From: Bacteriovoracaceae bacterium
GTDB taxonomy: Bacteria > Bdellovibrionota > UBA1018
Reading direction: 5' to 3'
Assembly: GCA_947500275.1 (NCBI GenBank)
Contig: CANMSW010000030.1
Coordinates: 1-13,558 of the forward strand
DNA length: 13,558 nucleotides
In this document: piece by piece, positions 5,251 through 13,125 of the stretch
Layout of the letters: each line of letters opens with the position of its first letter
Numbering within the stretch: position 1 is the first letter of the stretch
The notes under the pieces: generated by a model
Database searches by the model: none
What the model was told of the DNA's origin: nothing
The model's input: only the letters and a program-made list of their open reading frames with translations
Program-made: the position numbers and the translations under genes

Positions 5251-8067
5251 TTAAGTCAAAGCTTCTGCCAAGAAAGCTTTTAATTCCGCTTCGTGAACTT
5301 TTGGGGACCCAACCGCTGGCGAGGATGCGATCCCTCGACCCGCATAGCGTATCGGGCGATCACCGACTTGGCTCATGAAGAGATCCAAGCCTCCCATCCA
5401 ATAGTTGAACACGTGCGACCAGGCGCCCATGTTCCGAGGCTCTTCTTGAACCCAAACGATTTCGCGCGCTTTAGAGTAGCGATTGAGAATCGCGGCGAGC
5501 TTTGCGGCGGGCCATGGATAAAGCTGTTCCACTCGAACGATCGCCACGTCTTCGACTTTCCGGTTTGTGCGTTCAGCGACCAGATCGTAATAAACCTTCC
5601 CGGAACAGAGAAGAACCTTGCGGACCTTCTCTGGTTGGGTCGTGTGCTCCGGGCAATCGATGACTTCTTGGAATTGAACGTCGCTCAAGTCGCCAAGAGT
5701 GGAGATCGCCAGAGGGTGGCGAAGCATGCTTTTTGGCGACATGACGATCAGCGGCTTACGGAAGTCGCGCTTCACTTGGCGGCGAAGCGCGTGGAAAATT
5801 TGCGCAGGCGTCGAGAGATTTACGACCGCCATGTTCTCTTTTCCGCAAAGCTGTAAGAAGCGCTCGAGCCGAGCACTCGAGTGCTCAGGACCCTGGCCTT
5901 CGTATCCGTGAGGCAGGAGGAGGACGAGACCATTCATGCGTTGCCACTTACTTTCAGAGGTGGCGATGAATTGGTCGATGATGACTTGTGCGCCGTTCGC
6001 GAAGTCCCCGAATTGCGCTTCCCAGACGACCAACGCTTGTGGCGCTGCGAGTGAGTAGCCATATTCGAAGCCCATAGCAGCCGTCTCAGAGAGATGGCTG
6101 TTAAAGATTTCGTATTTGGCGCCCTTTTGGGCGATCGTTGCTTGAGGGTTGTGGCGGTTTCCACTTTCGGAATCGGTGACCACCGCATGTCGATGTGTGA
6201 AAGTACCGCGTTCGGCGTCTTGGCCTGTGATCCGGACCGTGTGCCCTTCCGATAAGAGCGAGGCGTAGGCCAGGGCTTCCGCATTTCCCCAGTCGATCCC
6301 CTTGCCGTCTTTCACTGCTTTCAAGCGCGCTTCATAGAAGCGATTGAGTTTAGAGTTCAGGTTGAAGCCGGCTGGCATCACGTTGATTTTCTCAGCGAGC
6401 TCAGTCAGAGCGGAAGCCGAGACGGAAGTCTTAACCGTGTCGTGCACGGCGCCGCTCTCGGGCTTCTTCATCGTCTTCCAATCGCCGTCGAAAACCGAAG
6501 TCACTGGATCTTGCGGAGTCGCTTTCGCTAGTTTTTGAGCCTCCGAAAAAGCCTCAGTCACTTGGTCGACGACCTGCTGCGCCTCTCCTGCTCCCAAGAT
6601 CGACTCGCGCGTGAGGGCTTCACCGTAGAGTTCGCGAGTGGAGGTGTGAGCGCGAATCTTTTTGTAAAGGAGTGGTTGCGTGAACGACGGCTCATCGCCC
6701 TCGTTGTGGCCATGCTTCCGATAGCAGACGAGATCGATGAACGCATCGGTTCCAAACTTTTGTCGCCATTCAATCGATAAGCGCGCGACGTGCCAGACTG
6801 CCTCTGGATCGTCTCCGCTGACGTGGAAGATCGGCGAATCAAGCATTCTGGCCAAATCAGTCGAGTAGGGCGTCGAACGGGAGTCCACGGGCGACGTTGT
6901 GAAGCCGACTTGGTTGTTGATGATGATATGGATCGTGCCGCCCGTGCCATAAGCGCGCAGGCTTTGCATTTGGAGCGTCTCGAAGCAAACGCCTTGGCCG
7001 GAAAACGCCGCATCACCATGGATTTGGATCGGAATGACTTTCTTGCGGGCCGCGTCTTGATATCGATCTTGCTTTGCGCGAACCGAGCCTTCAATCACCG
7101 GATTCACAAATTCCAAGTGGCTCGGATTGAAAGCGAGCGAAAGATGCACGGGCTTGCCCTGGCGGGTCTTCAAATCACGCGAATATCCTTTGTGATATTT
7201 CACATCGCCTTCGCCGTGTTCCGTGTGCGACTTATAAGTGCCTTCGAATTCCGTAAACAGATGAGCAACGGGTTTTCCCAGAGTGTGGGTGAGTATGTTC
7301 AGTCGGCCCCGGTGGGCCATCCCGATCACGAAATCATGGGCTCCGAGTTCGGCTCCTTTTTCGATCACGCAATCGAGGAGGGGGATGACGCTTTCTCCGC
7401 CCTCGACCGAGAATCGCTTCTGGGCGACATAGCGAGTGTGCAAAAAGCGCTCGAGCGTTTCTGCCTCGGTGAGGCGCCTGTAAATGAGCTTCCGAGTTTC
7501 AGAATCAATCGCAGTACGATTGCGAGTGCTCTCCATTTGTTGAAGCAGCCATTGGCGGGCTTCCGTGTTTTCGATGTGGGAAAATTCGACTGCGATTGTT
7601 CCGCAATAGGTTGCCTTCAAGTGTGCGAGAATATCACTTAGCTTTGAAACGGAAAGGCCCGCGAGTTTCGCGGCCTGGAAGGATTTTCCAAGGTCAGCGT
7701 TCGAAAGTCCGAAGGCAGAAAGCTCGAGTTCCGGAACGGACGAAGGTGCCGGAGATAGCGGATCGATCGAGGCGATTTTTTTCCCGAGCCTGCGGTAAGT
7801 TTGGATCAAGTCGGCGACGCGAACTTCACTTGCCCAGTCGACCGAGGTACCAGCAGGTGCAATCGGTGCCGCGACTTCAGACGGCTCCAGAGACGGCGCG
7901 AGCTCTGAACCAATTTCAATTCCTTCGAAGAACCAACGCCAAGATTCATCAACAGAGCTTGGATCCTGAAGGTAGCGTTCGAAAACCTCGTCGATATATT
8001 CGGCGTTGCTGCTTTTCAGGTACGTGTATTTGTTCAATGAACTTTGAGTCGTCTGGGTGTTCTGCAC
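5251..8067 (-). CDS. sucA: 2-oxoglutarate dehydrogenase E1 component (thiamine-diphosphate dependent)
   Basis: The product is 938 residues, close to the 933 of E. coli SucA. It decarboxylates 2-oxoglutarate and reductively succinylates the lipoyl group of E2. The N-terminus contains the family's E2-contact segment (YIDEVFERYLQDPSSVDESW). Further motifs are MAHRGRLNIL (250-259, His252), the ThDP/Mg motif GDAAFSGQG (351-359) followed by INNQVGFTTSP, and RKHGHNEGDEP starting near residue 450. The C-terminal third carries the pyrimidine-fold segment (EYGYSLAAPQALVVWEAQFG) and a transketolase C-terminal region. I set the start at a GTG (8067-8065) because GAGG (8080-8077) lies 9 bases upstream of it; a TTG at 8076 would overlap the ribosome binding site. 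The start is thus non-ATG. It forms an operon with sucB. A promoter candidate lies at 8131-8160. The gene for E3 (lpd) is not nearby. Confidence 0.97.
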   Translation of the reverse strand: MQNTQTTQSSLNKYTYLKSSNAEYIDEVFERYLQDPSSVDESWRWFFEGIEIGSELAPSLEPSEVAAPIAPAGTSVDWASEVRVADLIQTYRRLGKKIASIDPLSPAPSSVPELELSAFGLSNADLGKSFQAAKLAGLSVSKLSDILAHLKATYCGTIAVEFSHIENTEARQWLLQQMESTRNRTAIDSETRKLIYRRLTEAETLERFLHTRYVAQKRFSVEGGESVIPLLDCVIEKGAELGAHDFVIGMAHRGRLNILTHTLGKPVAHLFTEFEGTYKSHTEHGEGDVKYHKGYSRDLKTRQGKPVHLSLAFNPSHLEFVNPVIEGSVRAKQDRYQDAARKKVIPIQIHGDAAFSGQGVCFETLQMQSLRAYGTGGTIHIIINNQVGFTTSPVDSRSTPYSTDLARMLDSPIFHVSGDDPEAVWHVARLSIEWRQKFGTDAFIDLVCYRKHGHNEGDEPSFTQPLLYKKIRAHTSTRELYGEALTRESILGAGEAQQVVDQVTEAFSEAQKLAKATPQDPVTSVFDGDWKTMKKPESGAVHDTVKTSVSASALTELAEKINVMPAGFNLNSKLNRFYEARLKAVKDGKGIDWGNAEALAYASLLSEGHTVRITGQDAERGTFTHRHAVVTDSESGNRHNPQATIAQKGAKYEIFNSHLSETAAMGFEYGYSLAAPQALVVWEAQFGDFANGAQVIIDQFIATSESKWQRMNGLVLLLPHGYEGQGPEHSSARLERFLQLCGKENMAVVNLSTPAQIFHALRRQVKRDFRKPLIVMSPKSMLRHPLAISTLGDLSDVQFQEVIDCPEHTTQPEKVRKVLLCSGKVYYDLVAERTNRKVEDVAIVRVEQLYPWPAAKLAAILNRYSKAREIVWVQEEPRNMGAWSHVFNYWMGGLDLFMSQVGDRPIRYAGRGIASSPAVGSPKVHEAELKAFLAEALT

Positions 8068-8130
8068 GGAAACCAACCTCGTGCGCGCGGTAACCCCGCG
8101 GCGCTGGAAAAATAGGGAAAATATCCCCGG

Positions 8131-8160
8131 TTTTTAGCCACTTAGATCAAGAAGCGTCAA
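8131..8160 (-). promoter_or_regulatory. Candidate sigma-70 promoter for sucA-sucB
   Basis: Reading the minus strand, TTGACG (8160-8155) is followed after 18 bases by TAAAAA (8136-8131). These match the -35 hexamer at five of six and the -10 hexamer at four of six positions. Transcription would begin near 8124 and give a leader of about 57 bases before the GTG start. It lies in the 131-base gap after the phosphatase gene, which supports independent control of the sucAB operon. Confidence 0.45.
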
Positions 8161-8198
8161 GTTTGGACTGCCTGTTTAGCTTACTCTAAGTAGGAGGG

Positions 8199-9896
8199 CT
8201 AGCGAAGGGCCTCTTCTAGGATTCTTCCTTCCGAGAGCGCCGGAGGAGTGACACCCAGGATCCAACTTGCCGTGGGCGCCAGATCGATGACTCTGACGGG
8301 GCTCGCAAAAGTCCCCGATTGAATCCCTTTTCCTGCCAGAATCAAAGGGACCGTCGTGTCGTAGTTGTGACCCGTCAGGTGAGTGACCGTATCCCCAGTG
8401 GGCATGAAGTTGGGCTTCGGGATCAGCATGACGTCGCCGGCCCTTCCGGGAATCCAGGTGTTTCGGATTTGGCGCTCATGCCGTCCAGCTGGGAGTTTCC
8501 CATCTCGGACGTCGGTTGCCGTGATGACTGCGAGTGCGCCCGGTTCCTTCTGGAGTTCCGATCTCAATACTTCTTCAATAATTTCGGTAGTTTCTCCTGA
8601 TTTTTTCACCGCGTTTGGATCCAGGAACCACGCGAAGTCGGCGTTGTACCCAATCCAAGAGGCAGCGTCCTTTGGTTTTCCGAACTTTTTGGTCAGGCTT
8701 GACTCCAGTCTTTGAGTGAGAGCGGCTTCATCGATGCGGCCTGCTGGGACGCGATGGGACGCGAGCCAGTCGGGATTTTGCGGCCCGCCATGATCGGCCG
8801 TCAGGGCAATGGTGACATTTGAAAGGCCGCCTGGAACAGTCTTCTGGATCGTGTTCAGGAGTTCGGAAATGGCCCGGTCCTCGGACAGGAAAATCTCCTC
8901 CGCCTCACGCGAGTTGGGTCCGAAGGCGTGGGCAATGTAGTCGTGAGTAGAGAAACTCACGCCCAAAACGTCGGGGATCGAGTCCTGCCCGAGGGATTCG
9001 GACCGCAGGGCCGCTTTCACCAAGTCTAAAGTGGCGGTCACGCCCCAAGGAGAGCTCAACGCTTCGGCAGAGGCCTTTTTGAGACGGTGGGGGAACTCTT
9101 TTCCGATTCGCTGATTCCAGGAGTCCTGAAGTGCCATCGAGTCCTTGAGGCTGAGACCTGAACCCTGACCTCCCGCACTCCAAGTAAAAGCCGTTCCTTC
9201 TTCTTGAGTTAGGGACTTGTTCACCGAGTCGACCCAAGCCGGCAGTTTCTGATCAGGAAAATAAAAGGTGCTCGAGACCCAGCGCTTGCCCGATTTGTCC
9301 ATCCAGAAGGCACCATCGGCGCGATGGCCTCCGAGCAAAATGGCTGCCCGATCTTTGAGTGCAATGGTGATGACTTTCGAGGCGAATCCGGCATTTTTCA
9401 GCTCATCCCCGATCGTGGTCCCGATCAGGTTCCGAGGAGAGGTCCCCATGTGTGGTTTTTCCTTCTCGGCGCCGATCGTTGAAAAATTCGGGTCCTCCAC
9501 ACAGTAGGTGCGATCTCGTTTGATATCATCGTACCAGTCGTTCGATCCGATCCCGTTCATGTAAGGGAGAGAACCCGTTAAAATCGAGGCGTGCCCTGGG
9601 CCAGTCATGGCTTGTAAGACATCGTGTTGGGCATAGGGGAAATAGGCCCCTTTCTCCATGAGGTAGCGAAATCCACCGACTTCGCCCTTTGCGTTCATTG
9701 CTGGGAGAAGACGCTCTCGAAACTTCGGAAGCGTGTCAGATCGAAATTGGTCAATCACGAGAGTGAGGAAGAGTTGAGGGCGCGCGTTGAAAGAGGTCTT
9801 GGCCTGATGGGTCAGTGATGAGGCTTTCCCGGATGAAACGGGAATGAGGCAGAGGGCCAGAGTGAGGATCGACCAGATGCGCGAGTTTTTTAACAT
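8199..9896 (-). CDS. PafA-like periplasmic alkaline phosphatase (type I phosphodiesterase/nucleotide pyrophosphatase fold)
   Basis: The product is 565 residues from the ATG at 9896, which opens a signal peptide (MLKNSRIWSILTLALCLIPV, cleaved near residue 25). An upstream in-frame TTG at 9932 would add 12 residues ahead of the signal; neither start has a clear ribosome binding site. Active-site residues follow the PafA pattern: metal-binding Asp49 in LVIDQFRSD, nucleophile Thr98 in MTGPGHAS, Asn119 in GSNDWYD, and Lys181/Arg183 in ALKDRAAILLGGH. Next are DxxxH in STHDYIAHAFGPNS, the Asp-His pair in LTADHGG, and the late His in LTGHNYDTTVP. The Asn and Lys/Arg set is characteristic of the phosphate-monoesterase PafA subgroup and separates it from nucleotide pyrophosphatases. 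It likely releases phosphate from organic monoesters in the periplasm. It is divergent from the antiporter gene and precedes sucA on the same strand, with no strong terminator seen between them. Confidence 0.9.
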   Translation of the reverse strand: MLKNSRIWSILTLALCLIPVSSGKASSLTHQAKTSFNARPQLFLTLVIDQFRSDTLPKFRERLLPAMNAKGEVGGFRYLMEKGAYFPYAQHDVLQAMTGPGHASILTGSLPYMNGIGSNDWYDDIKRDRTYCVEDPNFSTIGAEKEKPHMGTSPRNLIGTTIGDELKNAGFASKVITIALKDRAAILLGGHRADGAFWMDKSGKRWVSSTFYFPDQKLPAWVDSVNKSLTQEEGTAFTWSAGGQGSGLSLKDSMALQDSWNQRIGKEFPHRLKKASAEALSSPWGVTATLDLVKAALRSESLGQDSIPDVLGVSFSTHDYIAHAFGPNSREAEEIFLSEDRAISELLNTIQKTVPGGLSNVTIALTADHGGPQNPDWLASHRVPAGRIDEAALTQRLESSLTKKFGKPKDAASWIGYNADFAWFLDPNAVKKSGETTEIIEEVLRSELQKEPGALAVITATDVRDGKLPAGRHERQIRNTWIPGRAGDVMLIPKPNFMPTGDTVTHLTGHNYDTTVPLILAGKGIQSGTFASPVRVIDLAPTASWILGVTPPALSEGRILEEALR

Positions 9897-9983
9897 GGCG
9901 CTGATCTTGGGGCGAACTTCGAGAGACCTCAAGTTGGATTTCTGTTAGGAATTTGGGCATCGAGCGGCGATACTCAGTTCCAT

Positions 9984-11288
9984 ATGCTGCCTGACTTCTC
10001 CTCCACCGCGACTTTGGACGTCCTCTCAACCTTTTTGTTTCTTTTCGCCGTGATCCACACTTTCCTAGTGAGGTGGTTTCAACGGTTGGCGAAAAAGTTT
10101 CCTCACGGTTCGGTTGGGGGAAATCTTTTTCATTTGCTCGGCGAAGTCGAAGTGGTTTTTGGACTTTGGGCGGGGTTGTTTGTTTTGTTTTCGTGGGGAC
10201 TCAAAGGCGGCGATGAGACGATCGCCTATTTGGAAGACCGCAACTTTACTGAGCCTGCCTTTGTTTTCGTCATCATGACCATCTGCTCAACCCAGCCGGT
10301 TTTGTCGGCTGCACGGCAGCTCATTTCGGGATTGAGCCGAGGGATACCGGTGCCCCCCGGGATCGCATTTACTTTTACAGCGCTTTTCGTCGGCCCCCTC
10401 CTGGGGAGTTTCATTACGGAGCCTGCGGCTATGACCGTCACTGCGCTCTTGCTCTTGGAGAATGTCTACTCGAAGCACATTTCGTTAAAGCTCAAGTACG
10501 CAGTGTTAGGTGCGCTGTTTGTGAATATTTCGATCGGCGGCGTGTTGACTCCCTACGCTGCGCCACCCGTTCTGATGGTCGCGACGGATTGGGGTTGGGA
10601 CACTTCGTTCATGATGAAGACATTTGGCTGGCGCGCAATCCTGGCGACATTCGTCATTGCGGCTGGGACCGTCTGGGCGTTTCGAAACGAGCTCAAGAAC
10701 GTCAAACCCGTCTTTGGGGTAAAAGAAGAGCAGCAAGCTGATCGCACGGAAATGAAAATCCCGGCCTGGGTGAAGCTCGTTCACATCGGCTTCCTTGTTG
10801 CGATTGTGCTGATGTCGCACCACCTCGTGATCTTTGGGGCTCTTTTCCTCTTCTTCTTGGGTTTGGTTTCCGTCACGCGAGAATACCAGCGGGAGATCAA
10901 ACTTCGAGAAGGTCTGCTGGTTGCGTTCTTCCTCGGTGGGCTGGTGGTGCTTGGGGGGCCTCAACGCTGGTGGCTTGAGCCGCTTCTGTCAGCGCTCAAT
11001 GAGACCTCCCTGTATTTCGGGGTGACGGCCCTGACCGCCATCACCGATAACGCGGCTCTCACCTACTTGGGTGCGCAGGTTCCCACACTCTCCGACGGAT
11101 CAAAAATAGCCTTGGTGGCAGGTGCCGTTTCAGGCGGTGGGTTGACAGTCATTGCCAATGCTCCGAACCCTGCGGGTTACGGCATCCTGAATCGTTCATT
11201 TGGAGACGAGGGCATCAGTCCTGGCAAACTTTTCCTGGCAGCTTCGCTCCCGACGCTCGTCGTGATCATCGCGTTCTGGGTTCTCTAA
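9984..11288 (+). CDS. Predicted Na+/H+ antiporter-type membrane transporter (ion transporter superfamily)
   Basis: The product is 434 residues, nearly all hydrophobic, with about 10-12 predicted membrane spans. It starts with a span (LDVLSTFLFLFAVIHTFLV) and no cleavable signal. The sequence resembles the putative Na+/H+ antiporter family (Na_H_antiport-type, DUF1504-like) of the IT superfamily. Two pseudo-symmetric helix-hairpin-like regions are visible. The first is FITEPAAMTVTALLLLENVYS with GGVLTPYAAPP. The second is ITDNAALTYLGAQV followed by AGAVSGGGLTVIANAPNPAG. Charged or polar residues within membrane segments (Glu of ITEPAA, Asp-Asn of TDNAAL) are candidates for ion coordination. 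A polar cytoplasmic-type loop (about residues 240-255) splits the two halves. Family assignment is from memory of motifs; the transported ion is not proven. No Shine-Dalgarno is evident before the ATG. It is divergent from the phosphatase with 87 bases between. Confidence 0.8.
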   Translation: MLPDFSSTATLDVLSTFLFLFAVIHTFLVRWFQRLAKKFPHGSVGGNLFHLLGEVEVVFGLWAGLFVLFSWGLKGGDETIAYLEDRNFTEPAFVFVIMTICSTQPVLSAARQLISGLSRGIPVPPGIAFTFTALFVGPLLGSFITEPAAMTVTALLLLENVYSKHISLKLKYAVLGALFVNISIGGVLTPYAAPPVLMVATDWGWDTSFMMKTFGWRAILATFVIAAGTVWAFRNELKNVKPVFGVKEEQQADRTEMKIPAWVKLVHIGFLVAIVLMSHHLVIFGALFLFFLGLVSVTREYQREIKLREGLLVAFFLGGLVVLGGPQRWWLEPLLSALNETSLYFGVTALTAITDNAALTYLGAQVPTLSDGSKIALVAGAVSGGGLTVIANAPNPAGYGILNRSFGDEGISPGKLFLAASLPTLVVIIAFWVL

Positions 11289-11311
11289 CTCTAAGTCCAT
11301 TTAAGCGGGCG

Positions 11312-11332
11312 GGTTTCGACTCAACCTTTTTT
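11312..11332 (+). terminator. Weak candidate terminator after the antiporter
   Basis: GGTT (11312-11315) pairs with AACC (11323-11326) around a 7-base loop, extendable by one G-T pair, and is followed by six T (11327-11332). The stem is short, so efficiency is doubtful, but the position 24 bases after the antiporter stop is right. Confidence 0.35.
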
Positions 11333-11428
11333 AGAGATATCAGTTAGCCACTGGGATTTGCGGCATGAGGGTTGCTCTGGGGTTCGTGCGGAACGGCTCA
11401 CTCTTGAGTATATTGAAAGGAAACCCTC

Positions 11429-12073
11429 ATGAATTTTGAAACGTCGACTCCCGTCGGATTAGCGAATCACTCCCTCCAGATGCAGCGCACAAATCGGCTT
11501 CTCGTCCGAGCAGTGCTGTTCTCTTCCTTGGTCTTGGCTCTTCAGGTGATGAGTGCCTGCACTGTGACCCGTGAATACGCGGGCGATAAAAAGCGCCAGC
11601 AGCAGGAGATGGCAAAGAGCAAGGCCACGAGCGAGGAGCGCATGCGTGAAATGCACGCTCAGATGGAACAGGAGCGCGCCCGTTTGCAGTCCATGGAGTG
11701 GAAGCAGCGCCTCCAGACCGCAACGGTCCAAATGCAGGATAAACTGCGCTTTCGAACAGGTAGCGCCGACCTCAACGACGAGGCCCGCGAGGAGCTAAGA
11801 AAGTTGGCTAGCCTCTTGATTGAAAAGCCGGGCGAGAAGCTCCGCTTGAAAGGGTACACCGATAGCCGGGGTGCTCCGACGATCAATCAGGCTTTGGCAC
11901 GGTCCAGGGTTGAAGCGGTTCGAAGCGAACTCATTGCGCAGGGTGTTCAGGCGGATCAGATTGATGTGGTGGTGGAAGGGGAGTCGCGGCCAATCGCGAC
12001 GAATACGACCGCTGCGGGACGCGCGAAGAACCGACGCGTTGAAGTCGAGGTCTTAGGACCCCCTGCCGGTTGA
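11429..12073 (+). CDS. OmpA/Pal-like peptidoglycan-binding lipoprotein
   Basis: The product is 214 residues. The ATG at 11429 has AAAGGA 7 bases upstream. The signal is a lipoprotein type with lipobox VMSAC (Cys44), but its n-region is unusually long (about 23 residues before RLLVRAVLF); an internal Met18 has no ribosome binding site. After the cysteine comes a charged Glu/Gln/Arg/Lys/Met-rich helix (about 50-104) that should form an extended or coiled-coil spacer. The OmpA C-terminal domain spans about 105-209, opening with LRFRTGSADLNDEAREEL. It has GYTDSRG with Asp145 and the partner Arg160 in LARSRVEA, the two residues that bind diaminopimelate in OmpA-like domains, and ends in AKNRRVEVEVL. 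The protein is expected to anchor the outer membrane to the cell wall. Similar small lipoproteins are often annotated as OmpA family. It is followed by the tRNA gene with an independent promoter. Confidence 0.92.
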   Translation: MNFETSTPVGLANHSLQMQRTNRLLVRAVLFSSLVLALQVMSACTVTREYAGDKKRQQQEMAKSKATSEERMREMHAQMEQERARLQSMEWKQRLQTATVQMQDKLRFRTGSADLNDEAREELRKLASLLIEKPGEKLRLKGYTDSRGAPTINQALARSRVEAVRSELIAQGVQADQIDVVVEGESRPIATNTTAAGRAKNRRVEVEVLGPPAG

Positions 12074-12101
12074 GCATTTCAGTTTGGAGCCGAATTGACC
12101 G

Positions 12102-12129
12102 TTGACCGTCCGACGAGGGCCGAGATAAG
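12102..12129 (+). promoter_or_regulatory. Promoter of tRNA-Thr
   Basis: TTGACC (12102-12107), five of six matches to the -35 hexamer, is followed after 16 bases by GATAAG (12124-12129), four of six to the -10. Start of transcription would be near 12136, about 20 bases before the tRNA. A second TTGACC lies 7 bases upstream (12095-12100), making a tandem TTGACCG repeat; with GATAAG its spacing would be 23, so it is probably not a second -35. Confidence 0.55.
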
Positions 12130-12155
12130 TCAAAATCTCTCTGCCGCTCAAAGAC

Positions 12156-12231
12156 GCCGATGTAGCTCAGTTGGTAGAGCAACGCTTTCGTAAAGCGTAG
12201 GTCACCGGTTCGAGTCCGGTCATCGGCTCCA
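12156..12231 (+). tRNA. tRNA-Thr, anticodon CGU
   Basis: A complete cloverleaf is visible. The acceptor GCCGATG (12156-12162) pairs with CATCGGC (12221-12227). The D-arm is GCTC/GAGC with loop AGTTGGTA. The anticodon stem ACGCT/AGCGT encloses TTCGTAA, so the anticodon is CGT reading ACG threonine codons. The variable loop is AGGTC, and the T-arm ACCGG/CCGGT has loop TTCGAGT. The discriminator is T and CCA is encoded (12229-12231). The first half is nearly identical to other bacterial tRNA-Thr genes. Confidence 0.97.
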
Positions 12232-12294
12232 TTTTACCACCGAAATAATTCAGGAAAATAGAACCTCCCCAGAGGGGGAACTCGGGCGCTTCGG

Positions 12295-12316
12295 CCGTAA
12301 ATCCACGGTAAATCCA
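12295..12316. repeat. Tandem 11-base repeat (two units)
   Basis: CCGTAAATCCA (12295-12305) is followed immediately by CGGTAAATCCA (12306-12316), 10 of 11 identical. Tandem repeats of this size next to a tRNA can be arm-type integrase or excisionase sites, but there is no other support here. Confidence 0.6.
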
Positions 12317-12338
12317 ACTGGCAGGGCCCACGGCGCGA

Positions 12339-12362
12339 GTTCGCTGCTACTCGCAAAACAAG
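12339..12362 (+). repeat. 24-base direct repeat, left copy
   Basis: This copy reads GTTCGCTGCTACTCGC followed by AAAACAAG. It matches 22 of 24 bases of the copy at 13126-13149 in the same orientation, 787 bases away. Together the copies bracket the minus-strand beta-barrel gene with its terminator and its upstream region. Confidence 0.75.
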
Positions 12363-12449
12363 AATTTCAAGACTACGCCGATCCGATGTGCGGCTTCCGC
12401 TCGCATTGATGAGCGCGAGCTGGACTTAAATCTAGGTCAAAACGCGAAA

Positions 12450-12479
12450 GGCCTTGCTGCCTGTTACGACAGCAAGGCC
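12450..12479 (-). terminator. Rho-independent terminator of the beta-barrel gene
   Basis: GGCCTTGCTG (12450-12459) pairs perfectly with CAGCAAGGCC (12470-12479), 10 bases with a 10-base loop. On the minus strand the stem is followed by TTTCGCGTTTT. It begins 26 bases after the stop codon of the gene at 12506-13078. Confidence 0.8.
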
Positions 12480-12505
12480 CATCATGAAAAGATTGGAAAA
12501 CCCTC

Positions 12506-13078
12506 TCAGAAGTAGAAGTATAAGTTGATGGCGTCCAATTTTACCGTTGAGATGGATTCTGATTCGTAAAGATAGGCATTGTAGGTGAGTCGTGGCCCGA
12601 CTCCGAACCAACTCGCGAAGTTATAGTTAGCGCCTACGTTCAAGCCCAATGTGCGGGTGACTGCGCCGCTATTTCTAACCAAGTTGCCAAATACAAAAGA
12701 TGCCCCCGTGTAAGCGGAAAGATTCATCGTGTTCCAGAAATGATAAGTTGCGGCGGGGCCAATTGAAATATCAGACTGGTTTGACGAAAAAGCCGTCGTC
12801 GAGAAACCAGTCTGAAGCCCAAGGGCGAGACGGTCGATCACAAAGTATTCGACTCGAGGCCCCATTGTCATGATGACACCCTGTGAAGTCCCATACCCGC
12901 CACCAATGGAATTAAGTGAAACCGAAAGGTCATTGGCGTTAATGTTGATGGAAGGAGCGGTGCTCTCGGCGACGTTCTGAACAGGTTCTTGTGACGCGAA
13001 GGAAAACTGACCTAAAAATAAAACCGCGAGTGTGGCGGTACCCTTGAATTTTATTGACGCACCATACCAATCAGGCAT
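12506..13078 (-). CDS. Predicted outer-membrane beta-barrel protein
   Basis: The product is 190 residues. The ATG at 13078 is preceded by AAAAGGG at 10 bases. The N-terminus has a signal peptide (hydrophobic stretch TATLAVLFLGQFSFA, cleavage near residue 29) with a rather long n-region. A polar Asn/Ser-rich segment (about 30-55) follows. The rest alternates polar and hydrophobic residues with Gly and aromatics: GPRVEYFVIDRLALGLQTGF, IGPAATYHFW, LGLNVGANYNFASWFGVGPR. It ends in KLDAINLYFYF, so the last residue is phenylalanine, the classic C-terminal signature for outer-membrane insertion by the Bam complex. About eight strands would fit, as in small OmpW- or OprF-like barrels or the generic outer-membrane beta-barrel family. 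The function is unknown. The gene looks more AT-rich than neighbours, has its own terminator, and is bracketed by the 24-base direct repeats. Confidence 0.82.
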   Translation of the reverse strand: MPDWYGASIKFKGTATLAVLFLGQFSFASQEPVQNVAESTAPSININANDLSVSLNSIGGGYGTSQGVIMTMGPRVEYFVIDRLALGLQTGFSTTAFSSNQSDISIGPAATYHFWNTMNLSAYTGASFVFGNLVRNSGAVTRTLGLNVGANYNFASWFGVGPRLTYNAYLYESESISTVKLDAINLYFYF

Positions 13079-13125
13079 CGGAAATCAACCCTTTTGAATT
13101 AAATAGTTTCTGAGTGCGTCCCGTG

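Larger units (their letters stand above)
12232..12449. other. Non-coding stretch downstream of tRNA-Thr
   Basis: No open reading frame with a ribosome binding site or family resemblance is seen in the 218 bases between the tRNA and the terminator of the beta-barrel gene. It contains a small C/G-run hairpin near 12267-12280 (TCCCC/GGGGA) without a T-run. It also holds the 11-base tandem repeat at 12295-12316, the first copy of the 24-base direct repeat at 12339-12362, and a hairpin GCTCGC/GCGAGC at 12399-12420. Because it lies directly after a tRNA 3' end it is a plausible integration scar, but I see no integrase gene and no copy of the tRNA 3' end. Confidence 0.4.

Noticed and set aside
4773..5378. 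Plus-strand open frame of 201 codons across the sucA-sucB junction
   Set aside because: It is antisense to the sucB lipoyl and linker region and the sucA 3' end; the apparent hydrophobic Ala/Pro composition mirrors the Ala/Pro-rich linker on the other strand.
6790..7641. Long plus-strand open frame (283 codons) inside sucA
   Set aside because: It is antisense to a strongly conserved region of sucA, has no ribosome binding site or domain resemblance, and its arginine-rich composition is typical of a shadow frame.
8160..8195. Small hairpin CTTA-GAG-TAAG after the phosphatase as a terminator
   Set aside because: The stem has only 4 A/T-rich pairs and no T-run, so it is not a credible rho-independent terminator.
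11931..12182. Minus-strand frame overlapping the OmpA gene end and the tRNA
   Set aside because: It overlaps a real tRNA and the conserved OmpA C-terminus, with no start signal; frames across tRNA genes are a common false call.
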